A program made the position numbers and the translations under genes. This document shows positions 1 to 9,960 of a DNA stretch of 64,000 nt, piece after piece. The notes under the pieces were generated by a model, which did no database searches, was not told the origin of the DNA, and saw only the letters and a program-made list of their open reading frames with translations. Where the stretch lies: positions 124,001 through 188,000 of the forward strand of contig CP012816.1 of NCBI GenBank assembly GCA_001936135.1. Reading direction: 5' to 3'. The stretch's first letter is position 1; every line of letters starts with the position of its first letter. Source of the stretch: Saccharomycopsis fibuligera x Saccharomycopsis cf. fibuligera. Lineage: Eukaryota; Ascomycota; Saccharomycetes; Ascoideales; Saccharomycopsidaceae.

Positions 1-1665
1 AATAGCAGTAGTGATGATAATTGTAATAAAAACAATAATCCAACGGTGATTCAAGCAGCACTACTAAGTCAAATAAGACAAAAATTAATAGAATTAAGCT
101 CAAAGAATTTTTACAAAAATAGTGGGGCAAGTTATGGTAACAACATAAATAATTTTAGTGATAGTGGGTTAAATTTAAATGAAATTAGAAATTCATCAGT
201 TTCTTCATTGTCATCGTTTAATAACTATACGAATAATACTAGTGTTAATGGTAATACTGCCAATATTATAAGTGGGTCAACTATTGATGACGGATTTTCA
301 AACTTGTCAATTACTGCAAATAATGGTACTGTCAATACCAATGATGCTATTACAGCAACTAACAATAATAACTTGCCATTTTCAAATAATCAACAATCAT
401 CATCATCTCCTCAACCATCCGAATTATCCCAGTTATCCCAACTTTCTCCAATAAATCACACTTTTTCTCCCATAAATGCAAATTTTAATAATTTCTATAT
501 CCCCGAACTTTCCTCATCAGCGGCAACCCCAAATATCTATCAACATAGTAGCAGCTCTAATAACTCCAATTCACATCAAAACGTAGCCTCGATTCATGAT
601 GCGTTAAACAACTACATCAATAAAAATCATCCATCTTGTGCTCCTGCTATCGGCACTGGTCCAAGAAGTACAAATGGATCAATTGGGAATAGTTCACCAT
701 TGACGCCAATAACGCCAATAACGCCATTTCCTAATACTATTAATACTTCTAATATCAATAATAACAATAGTATAATGTCTAACATGAATTCGAACTCCAA
801 TATGAATTTGATTATGAATTATAATACGATTTCAAATAATCCAAATAAGCTAATATCGCCAACTCTTGAGGACTTAAGTGACAATAATAATGATAACCAA
901 AATAAATCTACTCTATCAATGCCGTCATCCACAAATACAAAAAATTCAAATAACATAAACAATCCAACATCAAAGTCACTAAATAAACCATTCTTGCTCA
1001 GCTCTCCATTTACCAAAGACACTTTCAATTCTCATCCCAAAAATAACAGTAACCCAACTACTGCCAAACCATCGATAAACAGCTTGAAACAATTTCAACA
1101 GTCTACCAAAAATAGACTTACTTTGAACCTCAAAAATCCAACAAAGTTAAAAAATTCAACAATTAATACTACAACTATTGCGAATATTAGTCCTAGTCCT
1201 TTACAAAATGTTCAAAACGACGATGATTTGATTATTGAGAATGATGAAGAATATGTTATTGTGGGTCTGAAGCCGAAACTGAGTTTGGTTAATTCTGGTT
1301 CTAATTCGAGTATAAAGACGTTAAATTATTCCAACAGTAATGTCTGTGACAATGCTAATACTAGTGGCAATGGTAGTGATATCAGTAATGGAAGTGAAAA
1401 TGAAAATATAAGTGAAAATGGTAGCAGCAATGCTGATGACAGTGTTGGCACGATCTCTATTGGCACCATTAATGCTGATACAACCACTAATACCGACACC
1501 ATTAATAGTAGCGTGCCGCTTAATGGCACGAGTAGTAGTTGCAATGGTTGTAATAGTCATACTGGAAAAGGAGAACCTAATATTAGCAGTCGAAGAAAAA
1601 GAAATTCTTTTAAAATGAAAAGATTTGGTAATTATGATTTTGGTACCGGTGGCGCTGCGAAATGA
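1..1665 (+). CDS. Asn/Ser-rich protein, C-terminal part (5' end outside window)
   Basis: The reading frame is open from base 1 to the TGA ending at 1665, with no ATG near the left edge, so the start lies outside the window and at least 554 residues are visible. The visible part is almost entirely low-complexity Asn/Ser/Thr with short Pro-containing stretches (a TPITPITPF run) and no recognisable globular domain. Two less biased segments stand out: an acidic-hydrophobic patch (IIENDEEYVIVGLKPKLS, about 1235-1290) and a basic tail (SSRRKRNSFKMKRFG) that could be a nuclear localisation signal. Such composition is common in yeast transcription factors and RNA-binding regulators, but I do not recognise the family. 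Confidence 0.75.
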   Translation, partial: NSSSDDNCNKNNNPTVIQAALLSQIRQKLIELSSKNFYKNSGASYGNNINNFSDSGLNLNEIRNSSVSSLSSFNNYTNNTSVNGNTANIISGSTIDDGFSNLSITANNGTVNTNDAITATNNNNLPFSNNQQSSSSPQPSELSQLSQLSPINHTFSPINANFNNFYIPELSSSAATPNIYQHSSSSNNSNSHQNVASIHDALNNYINKNHPSCAPAIGTGPRSTNGSIGNSSPLTPITPITPFPNTINTSNINNNNSIMSNMNSNSNMNLIMNYNTISNNPNKLISPTLEDLSDNNNDNQNKSTLSMPSSTNTKNSNNINNPTSKSLNKPFLLSSPFTKDTFNSHPKNNSNPTTAKPSINSLKQFQQSTKNRLTLNLKNPTKLKNSTINTTTIANISPSPLQNVQNDDDLIIENDEEYVIVGLKPKLSLVNSGSNSSIKTLNYSNSNVCDNANTSGNGSDISNGSENENISENGSSNADDSVGTISIGTINADTTTNTDTINSSVPLNGTSSSCNGCNSHTGKGEPNISSRRKRNSFKMKRFGNYDFGTGGAAK

Positions 1666-2703
1666 TAATTTCTTGTTTAAAGAAATACTAATTCATTATA
1701 TGTTTTTTTTGACTCAATTTTAGCCATATTTCCGGTGCTATTTTCGCAAGATAAATTAACAACAATGTTAGTTTTTAAGTGTTTTTCCTTTTCTCTTTTT
1801 ATTTATTTCAAGATTTGGCTATCATTGGGGCTTTATTAGCCATTATTTAAATTTAGGGTTATTTTTTATATTATCTTGTACAGTTTAATTTTTTTCTCAT
1901 CTCTTAGATTAATATTTCTTTGTTCCTCTAAAATATTACTTTTTGTCTCGACTGATGACCTTGATTCCTCGTCATTTTCTCTCCTTTTCCTATATGCTTT
2001 TTTCTTTCCTTTGATAGATCCATATAGTTTACAATTTACATCTTAGCTTCCGTCTAAAAGAAAAGAGTTTCTTGTAATTCAGCTCAACAAGCAACACTAT
2101 TGACTTGAAAAGATAATCAGTTATTAAATATTATTGGTCCTGCTTTTACCCTGAACTTATGTAATTTGCAATAAAGTGTAACTCAAAGTACTTCATAAGT
2201 TGAGAACTGAGGTGAGAATTAATCGGTATTTATCTACATTCCTATGCAAACATCAGAAGCTTAGCACCTTCTTATATTAATACTACAGTTGTTTAAAGGT
2301 ACAGAATGAGCCCTTAAGATACTGAACTGATAAATAATTAAATGTAAAAGAGGTCGCTCTATTTTAAGGTGTACAACAATAGTGGCCCTGTCACTATACC
2401 AGCACAGCAGACCTACAATACCCTGGGACTGAGTTATGCATGCTGTGGAAGTCGTCTGTTGTCACAATATTTGACAATTGCTTATCGCGCTACGGGAGCC
2501 ATTTTGTTCACGATGCAAAAAGAAAAACCCGAACCACTTCAAAGCTTGTAATTCTTCATCGAGGGAATACTTTTTTAATTTTCATTACTGAGGCAATAAT
2601 CATTCCAATTGGATCTTATTATATTCAATACTGATCAGGAAATCAGTTGATCATCAACTTACCCCTTCCCCTTTAAAAAAAGATAAACATCAGAAAGAGC
2701 GCA
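1666..2703. other. Intergenic, 1.0 kb, no gene seen
   Basis: AT-rich spacer between the Asn/Ser-rich gene and NIF3. The first 400 bases are T-rich, as expected for a yeast 3' end. Two overlapping short ORFs near 2369-2634 have no recognisable sequence and no codon bias. No tRNA or repeat was seen. The last 60 bases (CCCCTTCCCC followed by A-rich DNA) form the NIF3 leader. Confidence 0.6.
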
Positions 2704-3639
2704 ATGTCCAGCAAAGCATTAAAAACCGCAGTGCAAGCAATTCAAAAATTCTATCCTCTTGAACTAGCCGATCGCTCATGGGATAACGTTGGCCTTCTAG
2801 TTGATGCATCAATCGCTGCCTCCAAGGCTACCCAAGACAGCAACAGAAACAGCAAGCCAAAACCATTCAAAATTCTTCTCACGGTTGACCTAACTAGACA
2901 AGTTGCCCGTGAAGCTATTGCTAAAGATGTTCAGTTAGTTCTCTCATATCACCCCTTCATATTTAAAGGTTTAAAATCCATCACTACACAGAACACCCAA
3001 CAATTATCATTGTTAGAGTTGATTAAAAATAATGTGTCGGTGTATTCTCCACATACCTCAATCGATGCAGCAAATGGTGGAGTTAATGATTGGCTTGTTG
3101 ACGGGGTATTGAATAATGATGCAGTCTCAATTAAAGAAAAGCAGGTAATTATTCCTGATGCAGTGGATAGTAATAGTGGGATGGGCAGACTAGTTATTTT
3201 GCGGGAGTCAATCTCATTGCTGACGGCGATCAGTAGAATTAAGAAAGCATTAGGCATTCCTCATGTTCAACTTAGTGCTGCTTTGACAAAACCCGCAGGA
3301 AACGATAATTATGAAGCTAATTACAAATTAGCTAATCCACAAGACACACAAATTTCCAGCATTGCAGTTTGTGCCGGCTCTGGAGGCTCAGTGTTTAGTA
3401 AATTGAAAAAATTGCCTGATTTGATCTATACTGGGGAACTTTCCCATCATGAAGTGTTAGCATACAGAGAACAAGGTGTCAATGTTGTGGTTTGTAATCA
3501 TTCAAATACTGAGCGTGGATACTTGGAAACTGTTAAGAAGAATTTGGTGAAGGAATTGACTAGTGGTGGTGAACAAGGGGAAGGGGAATTTTTTGTGGAG
3601 ATTAGTGAAGTTGATGATGATCCATTGGTGGTTGTTTGA
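2704..3639 (+). CDS. NIF3: NIF3-family protein (NGG1-interacting factor 3 / DUF34)
   Basis: 311 residues, close to the yeast Nif3 length. Family landmarks: the N-terminal stretch ADRSWDNVGLLVD, the metal-site region LVLSYHPFIFKG (His of the dinuclear metal site), SPHTSIDAANGGVNDWL, and the C-terminal VVVCNHSNTERGYLE. NIF3 proteins are conserved in all domains of life, bind two metal ions and form a toroidal hexamer; their reaction is not firmly established. The start ATG at 2704 sits after an A-rich leader and matches the expected N-terminus. One CTG codon (3223-3225, in SISL-x-TAISRIKKALG) falls where relatives usually carry a polar residue, so serine would fit better than leucine there. Confidence 0.93.
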   Translation: MSSKALKTAVQAIQKFYPLELADRSWDNVGLLVDASIAASKATQDSNRNSKPKPFKILLTVDLTRQVAREAIAKDVQLVLSYHPFIFKGLKSITTQNTQQLSLLELIKNNVSVYSPHTSIDAANGGVNDWLVDGVLNNDAVSIKEKQVIIPDAVDSNSGMGRLVILRESISLLTAISRIKKALGIPHVQLSAALTKPAGNDNYEANYKLANPQDTQISSIAVCAGSGGSVFSKLKKLPDLIYTGELSHHEVLAYREQGVNVVVCNHSNTERGYLETVKKNLVKELTSGGEQGEGEFFVEISEVDDDPLVVV

Positions 3640-4023
3640 GGTTTTTGTATTGATGTGACAATTGGTATTTAGTCTCTGGAATGCATGCTGTTTGAAGTTA
3701 CGCTGTTTAAAGGGACTTAGTTGTGTACGATTGAGCTATAGTATGAAAGACTGTAAAAATGCTTTACAAAAAATGCACATGAGTAAAGATTGTATTTCAG
3801 CTTATCTATGAAAAATAAAAAGTAAAGTAGCGACAAGGACAAGCATTTTTTCACCAGTAAAAATACATCTATAACATTCTTTCTATCAAAATAAAAATGC
3901 CAAAACAAAAAGAAAAATAAGTAAAACGAATAATAAAACATCCAAGAAACAAACGACACACAGGATTTAAACAAATATTAACAACAATCAAAGCAGAGTA
4001 ATTTCTTTTTAAAAGAAACATTT
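3640..4023. other. Convergent 3' region between NIF3 and the GAS-like gene
   Basis: AT-rich spacer between convergent genes. The ORF on the minus strand at 3717-3974 is Phe/Tyr/Leu-rich translation of A/T-rich DNA and is not credible. No RNA gene or repeat was seen. Confidence 0.6.
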
Positions 4024-5748
4024 CTATAGCAAGCAAATTATGCCATAAATTAAAGAAAGAACTCCAGGAATTCCCATATTTTTGCCCGCACCACCAGCAT
4101 TAGCGCTAATTGAATGAGTAGTAGAGCCGGATTCTTTTGTAGAAGCCTCGGTAGCACTGGCTTGTTTTTCTCCCGCTAACGATTGGGTAAGAGTAGATGA
4201 TGAAGTTTTCCCAAAAGTGCTAAAAATTGAGGAATCGGTTCCATATGGTGCGTAAGTGCTTAACGCGGTGTTATTGGCCAATGCTGGGGTGCTGGAGCTT
4301 GCAATAGCCGCAAGGGAGGTATAGTTGTTCGAAGTTGAGTTATAGCCAAGACCAGTTGTAGTGGTTTTTGGAAGAACAGTGGTATTCCACGCTGTGGTGC
4401 CATTGGTGAAGTATGGAATTGAGGTAGTGTAGTTGGTGTTGGTGTTGGTGGTTTGAGTAGTAGAGTTGTAACCAGATGTTGAACTCAAGGTAGATGTAGG
4501 AGAAGTTGTAGTGGAGTTAGAATTAGAATTTCCAGCAGCAGAAACGCCAGCTTTGATTTCGGTAGAAGAACCAGTAGACAAGTTGTATTTTGTATTACAT
4601 TTGTAACTTGTGTCACCAAGTTCATTGATAGAAACAATCTTACCAGCTCCTTTCTCAATCATTTCTTTAGCACCATCTGGAGTATTTGGCAAGGCAGAAT
4701 CACTAAGCCAAGTGTTTGAAGTTGATGGACATTGTGGATAGCTGTTAGTAGTAGCAAACCCGCCGCTTCCTTGGGGATTCTTATTATCAGCATACTGTTT
4801 TTTCAAATTTTTGTAGCTGCCTAATTCAGTGACTGATTTATCATCATTTATCTTAACGAGACCATAATTGTTAGCCTCTTGAGAATATTCATAAACTAAA
4901 CCACCAGATAAAACATTGGTCATTTGAATAGAATAAATTGTTTTGATCTCGGTAAATGGTCTATCAGTAACAGAATTACAACCAAATTCTGAGAAAAAAA
5001 TTGGAATCGGTAAATATTTGAAATCATCCATTAGTTTTTTGTAACCTGAAGATTCATAATTACTGTTACCACACCATGAATAATCATTATGACCCCAAAA
5101 ATCAACTCTTGCATCTTCATCATTGCCACAAGTAAAATATTCAATTTGATCTTTTCTATTAGACTCAATATCAGCAGCTGAATAGCCAACAGGGATCTGT
5201 CTATATTTTCTAGCCTTAATATATTTTTTCATGTCTCTGACTACTGCTTTGACATATTTGGCAGTATTGGTAGTTTTTTCATCATTGATGACTTCATTGG
5301 CTGCAAAGAAACCGAGCACGTTCTTATATTTAGCAAATGCATCAATGACATCAAATACATTTTTCAAGTAAAAAGAATTATATGAACATTGTGCAGCGGC
5401 TCTATTGATGGAATTCTTAGGGTTATTGACATCTAAAATCAAATGAATATCATTTTCTTCAAACAACTTCATGCAATCATCATGGTTTTTTGTGGGGTCA
5501 ACTGAATAAACTCTAACAGTATTGATTCCCAAGTCTTTAAACTTGGCCACATCTCTTTGACATGCTTGTTTATTAGATAATGGATCGCTGATATCAGTAG
5601 CTGAACTGCCACCAGGCTGATAATCCACCCCACGAATATAAAATCGAAGTCCGTCTTTCCAAAAAGCATTACCCTTGATTGTAACGGGGGATATAGCGAA
5701 GACCGAAAGGGCGTGAAGAAGAAAAAGTAGCAATAGTCTAGGAAGCAT
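4024..5748 (-). CDS. GPI-anchored beta-1,3-glucanosyltransferase, GH72 (GAS5/PGA4-like)
   Basis: 574 residues. GH72 enzymes elongate cell-wall beta-1,3-glucan at the outer face of the plasma membrane. Residues 1-18 form a signal peptide (MLPRLLLLFLLHALSVFA). The GH72 module follows to about 330: GVDYQPGG, GINTVRVYSVDP, the acid/base Glu152 in FFAANEVIND and the nucleophile Glu254 in FFSEFGCNS. A short Cys-containing segment to about 400 lacks a full X8/CBM43 module, which places it with Gas3/4/5 and Candida Pga4 rather than Gas1/Phr1. The remainder is a Ser/Thr/Asn-rich stalk ending in a hydrophobic tail (GIPGVLSLIYGIICLL) typical of GPI attachment. The exact paralogue assignment is uncertain. 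Confidence 0.92.
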   Translation of the reverse strand: MLPRLLLLFLLHALSVFAISPVTIKGNAFWKDGLRFYIRGVDYQPGGSSATDISDPLSNKQACQRDVAKFKDLGINTVRVYSVDPTKNHDDCMKLFEENDIHLILDVNNPKNSINRAAAQCSYNSFYLKNVFDVIDAFAKYKNVLGFFAANEVINDEKTTNTAKYVKAVVRDMKKYIKARKYRQIPVGYSAADIESNRKDQIEYFTCGNDEDARVDFWGHNDYSWCGNSNYESSGYKKLMDDFKYLPIPIFFSEFGCNSVTDRPFTEIKTIYSIQMTNVLSGGLVYEYSQEANNYGLVKINDDKSVTELGSYKNLKKQYADNKNPQGSGGFATTNSYPQCPSTSNTWLSDSALPNTPDGAKEMIEKGAGKIVSINELGDTSYKCNTKYNLSTGSSTEIKAGVSAAGNSNSNSTTTSPTSTLSSTSGYNSTTQTTNTNTNYTTSIPYFTNGTTAWNTTVLPKTTTTGLGYNSTSNNYTSLAAIASSSTPALANNTALSTYAPYGTDSSIFSTFGKTSSSTLTQSLAGEKQASATEASTKESGSTTHSISANAGGAGKNMGIPGVLSLIYGIICLL

Positions 5749-6104
5749 AACGAGTATTAGCGTCGTCTATTGAGTATAGAAAAACCTAGCAAAAGTAAAA
5801 GACTATGAGAATTAGGTATAGTATAAGGTCAAAAAATTAACAAAAAAAAAAATACAGGTTTGCTTTAAGCCTTAAAAATCATCAGCAAAGCCTAACTGTT
5901 TTATATCGGTATCAATTTACTAAGTTGGAGTCATATATCGAAGGCCATGTCCATGTTGGGCGCCCTGGAATGTGGGTGCATGCGCTGAAACTGCGTAAAT
6001 TAAGTTACCATCAATCGAATAGTATGCAAGACAAGGTGCTGTGCTGTGCTGTGCTGTGCTGTGCTGTGCTGTGCTGTGCTCTAAATATTGTGTTAGATAA
6101 GAGT
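5749..6104. other. GAS-like promoter and SSU72 3' region
   Basis: About 356 bases between the start of the GAS-like gene and the stop of SSU72 (both on the minus strand). An A-rich tract at 5838-5852 lies in the presumed promoter. A pentanucleotide microsatellite (listed separately) lies next to the SSU72 stop. No gene was seen. Confidence 0.6.
6036..6080. repeat. Pentanucleotide microsatellite (GTGCT)x9
   Basis: Nine perfect tandem copies of GTGCT, 45 bases. In the SSU72 transcript this reads as AGCAC repeats starting 24 bases past the stop codon, so it would lie in the 3' UTR. Confidence 0.97.
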
Positions 6105-6870
6105 TTAGTAATAAGCGGTACTGTACAAGAGAAGCAATTGGGGGTGTTCCAACTGCCATTGTGCTAGCACCCCAGTCACCCGGTCCTCAAATGGCCCACT
6201 GCCGCTTCCCTTTTCGCTGCCGTTACCGCTCGCGTCTTTATTTCCGCCTGCATCGCTATCACTTCCGCTAGAAATTCCGCGCTCTTCGAGATCAGCGGCA
6301 CGGCGGGCCTCGGCCAACGCCCGCGCAAGCCTCAAGATCGCCTGGCCGCCCACCGCGGCACTCTCGGTGTCATCGCGAATATCGACATTGATGACATGAA
6401 CAACCCGATTCAACGCTGCCAGTCGCTGGCACAAATCATCCAAGACGCTGTCAAAACAACGTTCTTCACAAGTAATGATGACGTCAAATACTCGTGTGTT
6501 TTCTTGAAATTTTTCAGGTGCGGGTTTTACTCTGCGATTGCGGTCCAACATTTTAAGGATCCCATTTTGTCTGTAAAGTTTTGGATCTTGTTGCTCGAGT
6601 TCTTTGTAAATTTGATCATAGGGAGTGCCAAAGGAGTATATGTTTGGCTTGTCTATTGAAGGACCGGGGAGTCTGACGGCCGAACCTGTTCCGTAAGAAG
6701 CGACATTGAATCCTGCCTCTTTGAGCACTTTATGGGCCTCCATAGACCTAAATAAAATTAAATGTTAGAAAACGCTACCTACAGCAATATAATACGCTCG
6801 TGAAGTTACGAAACACTCACCGATTCTGGTTGGATGCACACACAGTGCAAAATTTCATACTGCTAGACAT
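6105..6870 (-). CDS. SSU72: SSU72, RNA polymerase II CTD phosphatase (spliced, 2 exons)
   Basis: Exon 1 is 6870-6821 (50 nt), the intron is 6820-6748 (73 nt; donor GTGAGT, CTAAC branch site, acceptor TTTAG), and exon 2 is 6747-6105. The product is 230 residues. Exon 1 encodes [16 protein letters not shown] and the split codon CG|G gives the Arg of the CX5R phosphatase motif (CASNQNR), followed by [19 protein letters not shown], a near-perfect Ssu72 N-terminus. Other landmarks are [44 protein letters not shown] and the C-terminal LLLYSTAYY. Ssu72 dephosphorylates Ser5/Ser7 of the polymerase II CTD within the cleavage/polyadenylation factor. A low-complexity insert ([20 protein letters not shown]) near the C-terminus is encoded by unusually GC-rich DNA. 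The gene is divergent from RTF1, another transcription-elongation gene. Confidence 0.95.
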
Positions 6871-7212
6871 ATTAGTTTTTTGAAATTGATCTTGGCTCCT
6901 TAGTAGTAATAACAGTATTGTCGCTTAGACAATAGCGACGTCTTAACCTACCACTGCTTCTGTGACAGACCCGCGCTTTGGTTTTAATTTTTGCCATTAT
7001 TTCACTTTTATTTTTCTAGAGATGCTACTACCAGTGCACCTAACCTCTAAGCGCTTTTTCTCTGAAACTTGCAAAACAATATCACGAAACCGAAAACTAG
7101 CATAAAGCCTTACGTACTTTGGCATGGTACCATCAAGCGTGTAACTCAGCGGATATCATATTCTCTATCCCTGATTATTCAATCTTATTTAGAAATAATT
7201 TCATAGCAAGCA
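6871..7212. promoter_or_regulatory. Divergent promoter between SSU72 and RTF1
   Basis: 342 bases between two divergent starts. T-rich on the SSU72 side with pyrimidine runs around 6970-7060. No motif can be named with confidence and no gene was seen. Confidence 0.55.
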
Positions 7213-8865
7213 ATGTCAGACGTTGATTTAGATGAAGATTTGTTGGCCCTTGCTGGCGCTGGTGGTTCTGATGTGTCAGATTCCGACTCTGATGCCCCAT
7301 TAGCCACCCATGACAAAAAGAGAAGTTCATCTGGCAAAACATCAGCTACCAAGAAAAGAAAAACCAGCAGTTACGATTCTGATGATGGCGAAGATTACGA
7401 TGACGATGATGACTATGGCAATAATAATGATGATAACACAGAGAAGAACCCTTATCCTTTAGAAGGCAAATACATTGATGAGGATGATAAGAACAGAATT
7501 GAAGCAATGGACGAAATTGCTAGAGAAGAATTGCTCTATGCTCGTGCACAAGAAATGAACGAATATAACGAAAGGGTCTATTTAGCTCAAAGAGCTGCTA
7601 GAGAAAAATCTAAAGTACGCGATGACAGAGCCAAAAGATCACGGTCGGTTAAAGAATCTGCCAAATCTACCAAATCGTCCAAATTATCAGAGTTGAAAAA
7701 GCAAAGAGATAAAAAGGCAAGAAAAGAAGCTGGTGACGAATATTCGGAAGATGAACAAGGCGAAAATGATGATTATGATCTTGGTGAAGAATATGAAAAT
7801 GAAGGCGAGAATGACGATTACGACTTGGAAGATGGATACGAAGACGAAGATGATTACAACCCAGATCAAGTAGAATGGGCAACCACGGAAAAGCAGCCAG
7901 CTCGACAAGTTGAATTATCTGATATCAACAAAATTAGAATTGGAAGACTACAAGCTGCCAAGTTTTTATATTATCCTGAATTTAAAGAAGTAGTTAAAGA
8001 TTGCGTTGCCAGATTTAATATTGGTATAAATAGACAAACCGGTCAACCAATTTACAGAATGGTAAGAATTCTTGGGGTTGAACATGGCCGTAAACCGTAC
8101 CGTTTGGAAAAACTTAATGTTAATTTGTTTGCTATTTGTTCAGTGGGTAAAGGTGATCCTAAAAAAGTGAGTATGGATTTTTTCAGTAATTCACCACTAA
8201 CACAAGAAGAACTTGACAAATATAAATCCTACGAAGGAACGGTACCGTCTCTAAAAAAAATTGAAAAAAAATATGCTGAGCTAAAAACAATGGCCACTAG
8301 AGTGCTAACCCCAAAAGAAATCAATGAAGTGACGCAGAAAAAACAAGCACTTAACCGTGATTATACCGGTGCTAATGCTGTCATTCGCAGAGCTGAACTT
8401 GGGGCAAAACTTGACGTTGCCAAACAGCAGAATAATGTCTCAGAAATTCAGCGTATTGAGCATGAATTGCTCAAATATGAACACGCCAAACAGAAACAAA
8501 TTGCTGAAAGTAACAAACATGACAAACTTGGCAACTTGGATAAAGTGAATGAACGTAATAGACGGAAAAATCAAGATTTGATTAGAAAAGCAGAAGTGAT
8601 AGCTGCAGAAAAAAGAAGAAAAGAAATGGCAACTGGGGTTACCTCTAATCCGTTTAGTAGATTGAAAACAAATGTTAGATCTTATTATCAAAGTGTGCAG
8701 CAAGAAGCTGCTGAAAAAGCACAGGAAGAAGCAGTTGCTGAAGAAGCTAAGCAGAAGGCAAGAGAAAAGGATCAAGAAAAGTTTTTTGTTAAGGCAAAAT
8801 ATCGACAAGTTGGTGAGTTGGATAAATTGATTAGAGAGTCTATTGACATTAATTTTTCCATCTAG
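7213..8865 (+). CDS. RTF1: RTF1, Paf1 complex subunit (Plus3 domain)
   Basis: 550 residues, near the size of yeast Rtf1 (558). An acidic Asp/Ser/Glu-rich N-terminal region holds basic patches (KKRKTSSYDSDDGEDYDDDD). It is followed by the Plus3 domain from about residue 236 to 370 (LSDINKIRIGRLQAAKFLYY, FNIGINRQTGQPIYRMVRI, GVEHGRKPYRLEKLNVN). The C-terminal part is coiled and charged (ERNRRKNQDLIRKAEVIAAE). Rtf1 is a nuclear elongation factor; its Plus3 domain binds phosphorylated Spt5, and it promotes histone H2B ubiquitination through Rad6/Bre1. No CTG codon was noticed in the gene. Confidence 0.95.
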   Translation: MSDVDLDEDLLALAGAGGSDVSDSDSDAPLATHDKKRSSSGKTSATKKRKTSSYDSDDGEDYDDDDDYGNNNDDNTEKNPYPLEGKYIDEDDKNRIEAMDEIAREELLYARAQEMNEYNERVYLAQRAAREKSKVRDDRAKRSRSVKESAKSTKSSKLSELKKQRDKKARKEAGDEYSEDEQGENDDYDLGEEYENEGENDDYDLEDGYEDEDDYNPDQVEWATTEKQPARQVELSDINKIRIGRLQAAKFLYYPEFKEVVKDCVARFNIGINRQTGQPIYRMVRILGVEHGRKPYRLEKLNVNLFAICSVGKGDPKKVSMDFFSNSPLTQEELDKYKSYEGTVPSLKKIEKKYAELKTMATRVLTPKEINEVTQKKQALNRDYTGANAVIRRAELGAKLDVAKQQNNVSEIQRIEHELLKYEHAKQKQIAESNKHDKLGNLDKVNERNRRKNQDLIRKAEVIAAEKRRKEMATGVTSNPFSRLKTNVRSYYQSVQQEAAEKAQEEAVAEEAKQKAREKDQEKFFVKAKYRQVGELDKLIRESIDINFSI

Positions 8866-9960
8866 TGCACCTTTTATTTGATAATTCCATGCTTAGTTTC
8901 ACTCAATTGTCACCTTTTTCTCTTCTTTGAATATGTCGTTCAATTTTTGTACTCATTTTTTTCCTATCAACTTTAGGGATACTGTACTGTATAATAAACA
9001 CAATGGTAAACAATGGGTGTTAGATCATTGTAGTTTTATTTTCAATCTTTCGCAAGTATAAAATTCTGCTAGCAGCTGTGCATTTGGTAGTTCAGAGTCA
9101 ATTTAAGAAAGACGGGCAGATAAGAGTCCTCGAATAAAAACGGTTTCGTTGAGCTTATTATCTATAGAAACCATATTTCTCAATCGTTGAATGAAATTAG
9201 TAACGGGTCATTGATAACCTCGCTCACATTTAAACCTCAAGCCAAAACTGCTATTAAAACCTTTGAGACACAGTCTTAAAATAATTGCATTTTTTCAAAA
9301 ATAGAATACATAAAGTGATTTGATTTTTTCATTTCTTTTATTTCGCTAAGGTTGGAGGAAACTCGCTATGGGCGAACGATTATAGGTGCGTGATCAGAGA
9401 TGGACGCAAATATTGATGGATCTTTTATAACTATGTACTAGGCTAAATAGGCTGGGTGTTTACTTTTGGATTTGAATAATCCTCGATTAAAAAAAAAAAA
9501 AAAAAAAAAAAAAAATACTTTGTGTGTGTAATTACTAGCACTATAGTGTTCATATGATGTTATGCAGCAGCACTCATGTTAAGTTCATAACAGGATGCAG
9601 TTGACCTGGCATAATAATACATCTACTTAATTTTCGTTAATATACTTTCATTCATTCATCCACTTATTCTAGACCTCCCGGATTTATTGTTGTTTCTGTT
9701 TTTTTGTTCTTTTTTCTTGATTATTCTTTTTTATTAGTGGTTGTTTATTTCTTTGGCATTTACACTTTTGTATTACTTCGCAATTTTACAACGATCAACA
9801 AATAATTCATAAAAATTCATTGGGAGAAAGCTATGATCTCTGCAATACTTACCTGTGTTTAAAATTAGTAGAAACTTCAATGCCAAAATGTATATATGCT
9901 AAAGTGTATATATAATTTTATATAATGCCAGTATAATAATTTGAATTGTGAACAAATTCC
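8866..9960. other. Convergent 3' region, 1.1 kb, with a long poly(A) tract
   Basis: Spacer between the convergent RTF1 and asparagine-synthetase-like genes. It holds a 28-nt A tract and several T-rich terminator-like stretches (9690-9730). The flank 9890-9925 is a run of TATATA-like DNA. No credible ORF, tRNA or transposon end was found. Confidence 0.6.
9489..9516. repeat. Poly(A) homopolymer, 28 nt
   Basis: Uninterrupted run of 28 A. It is one of five A or T runs of 27 nt or more in this window, all intergenic. Confidence 0.95.
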
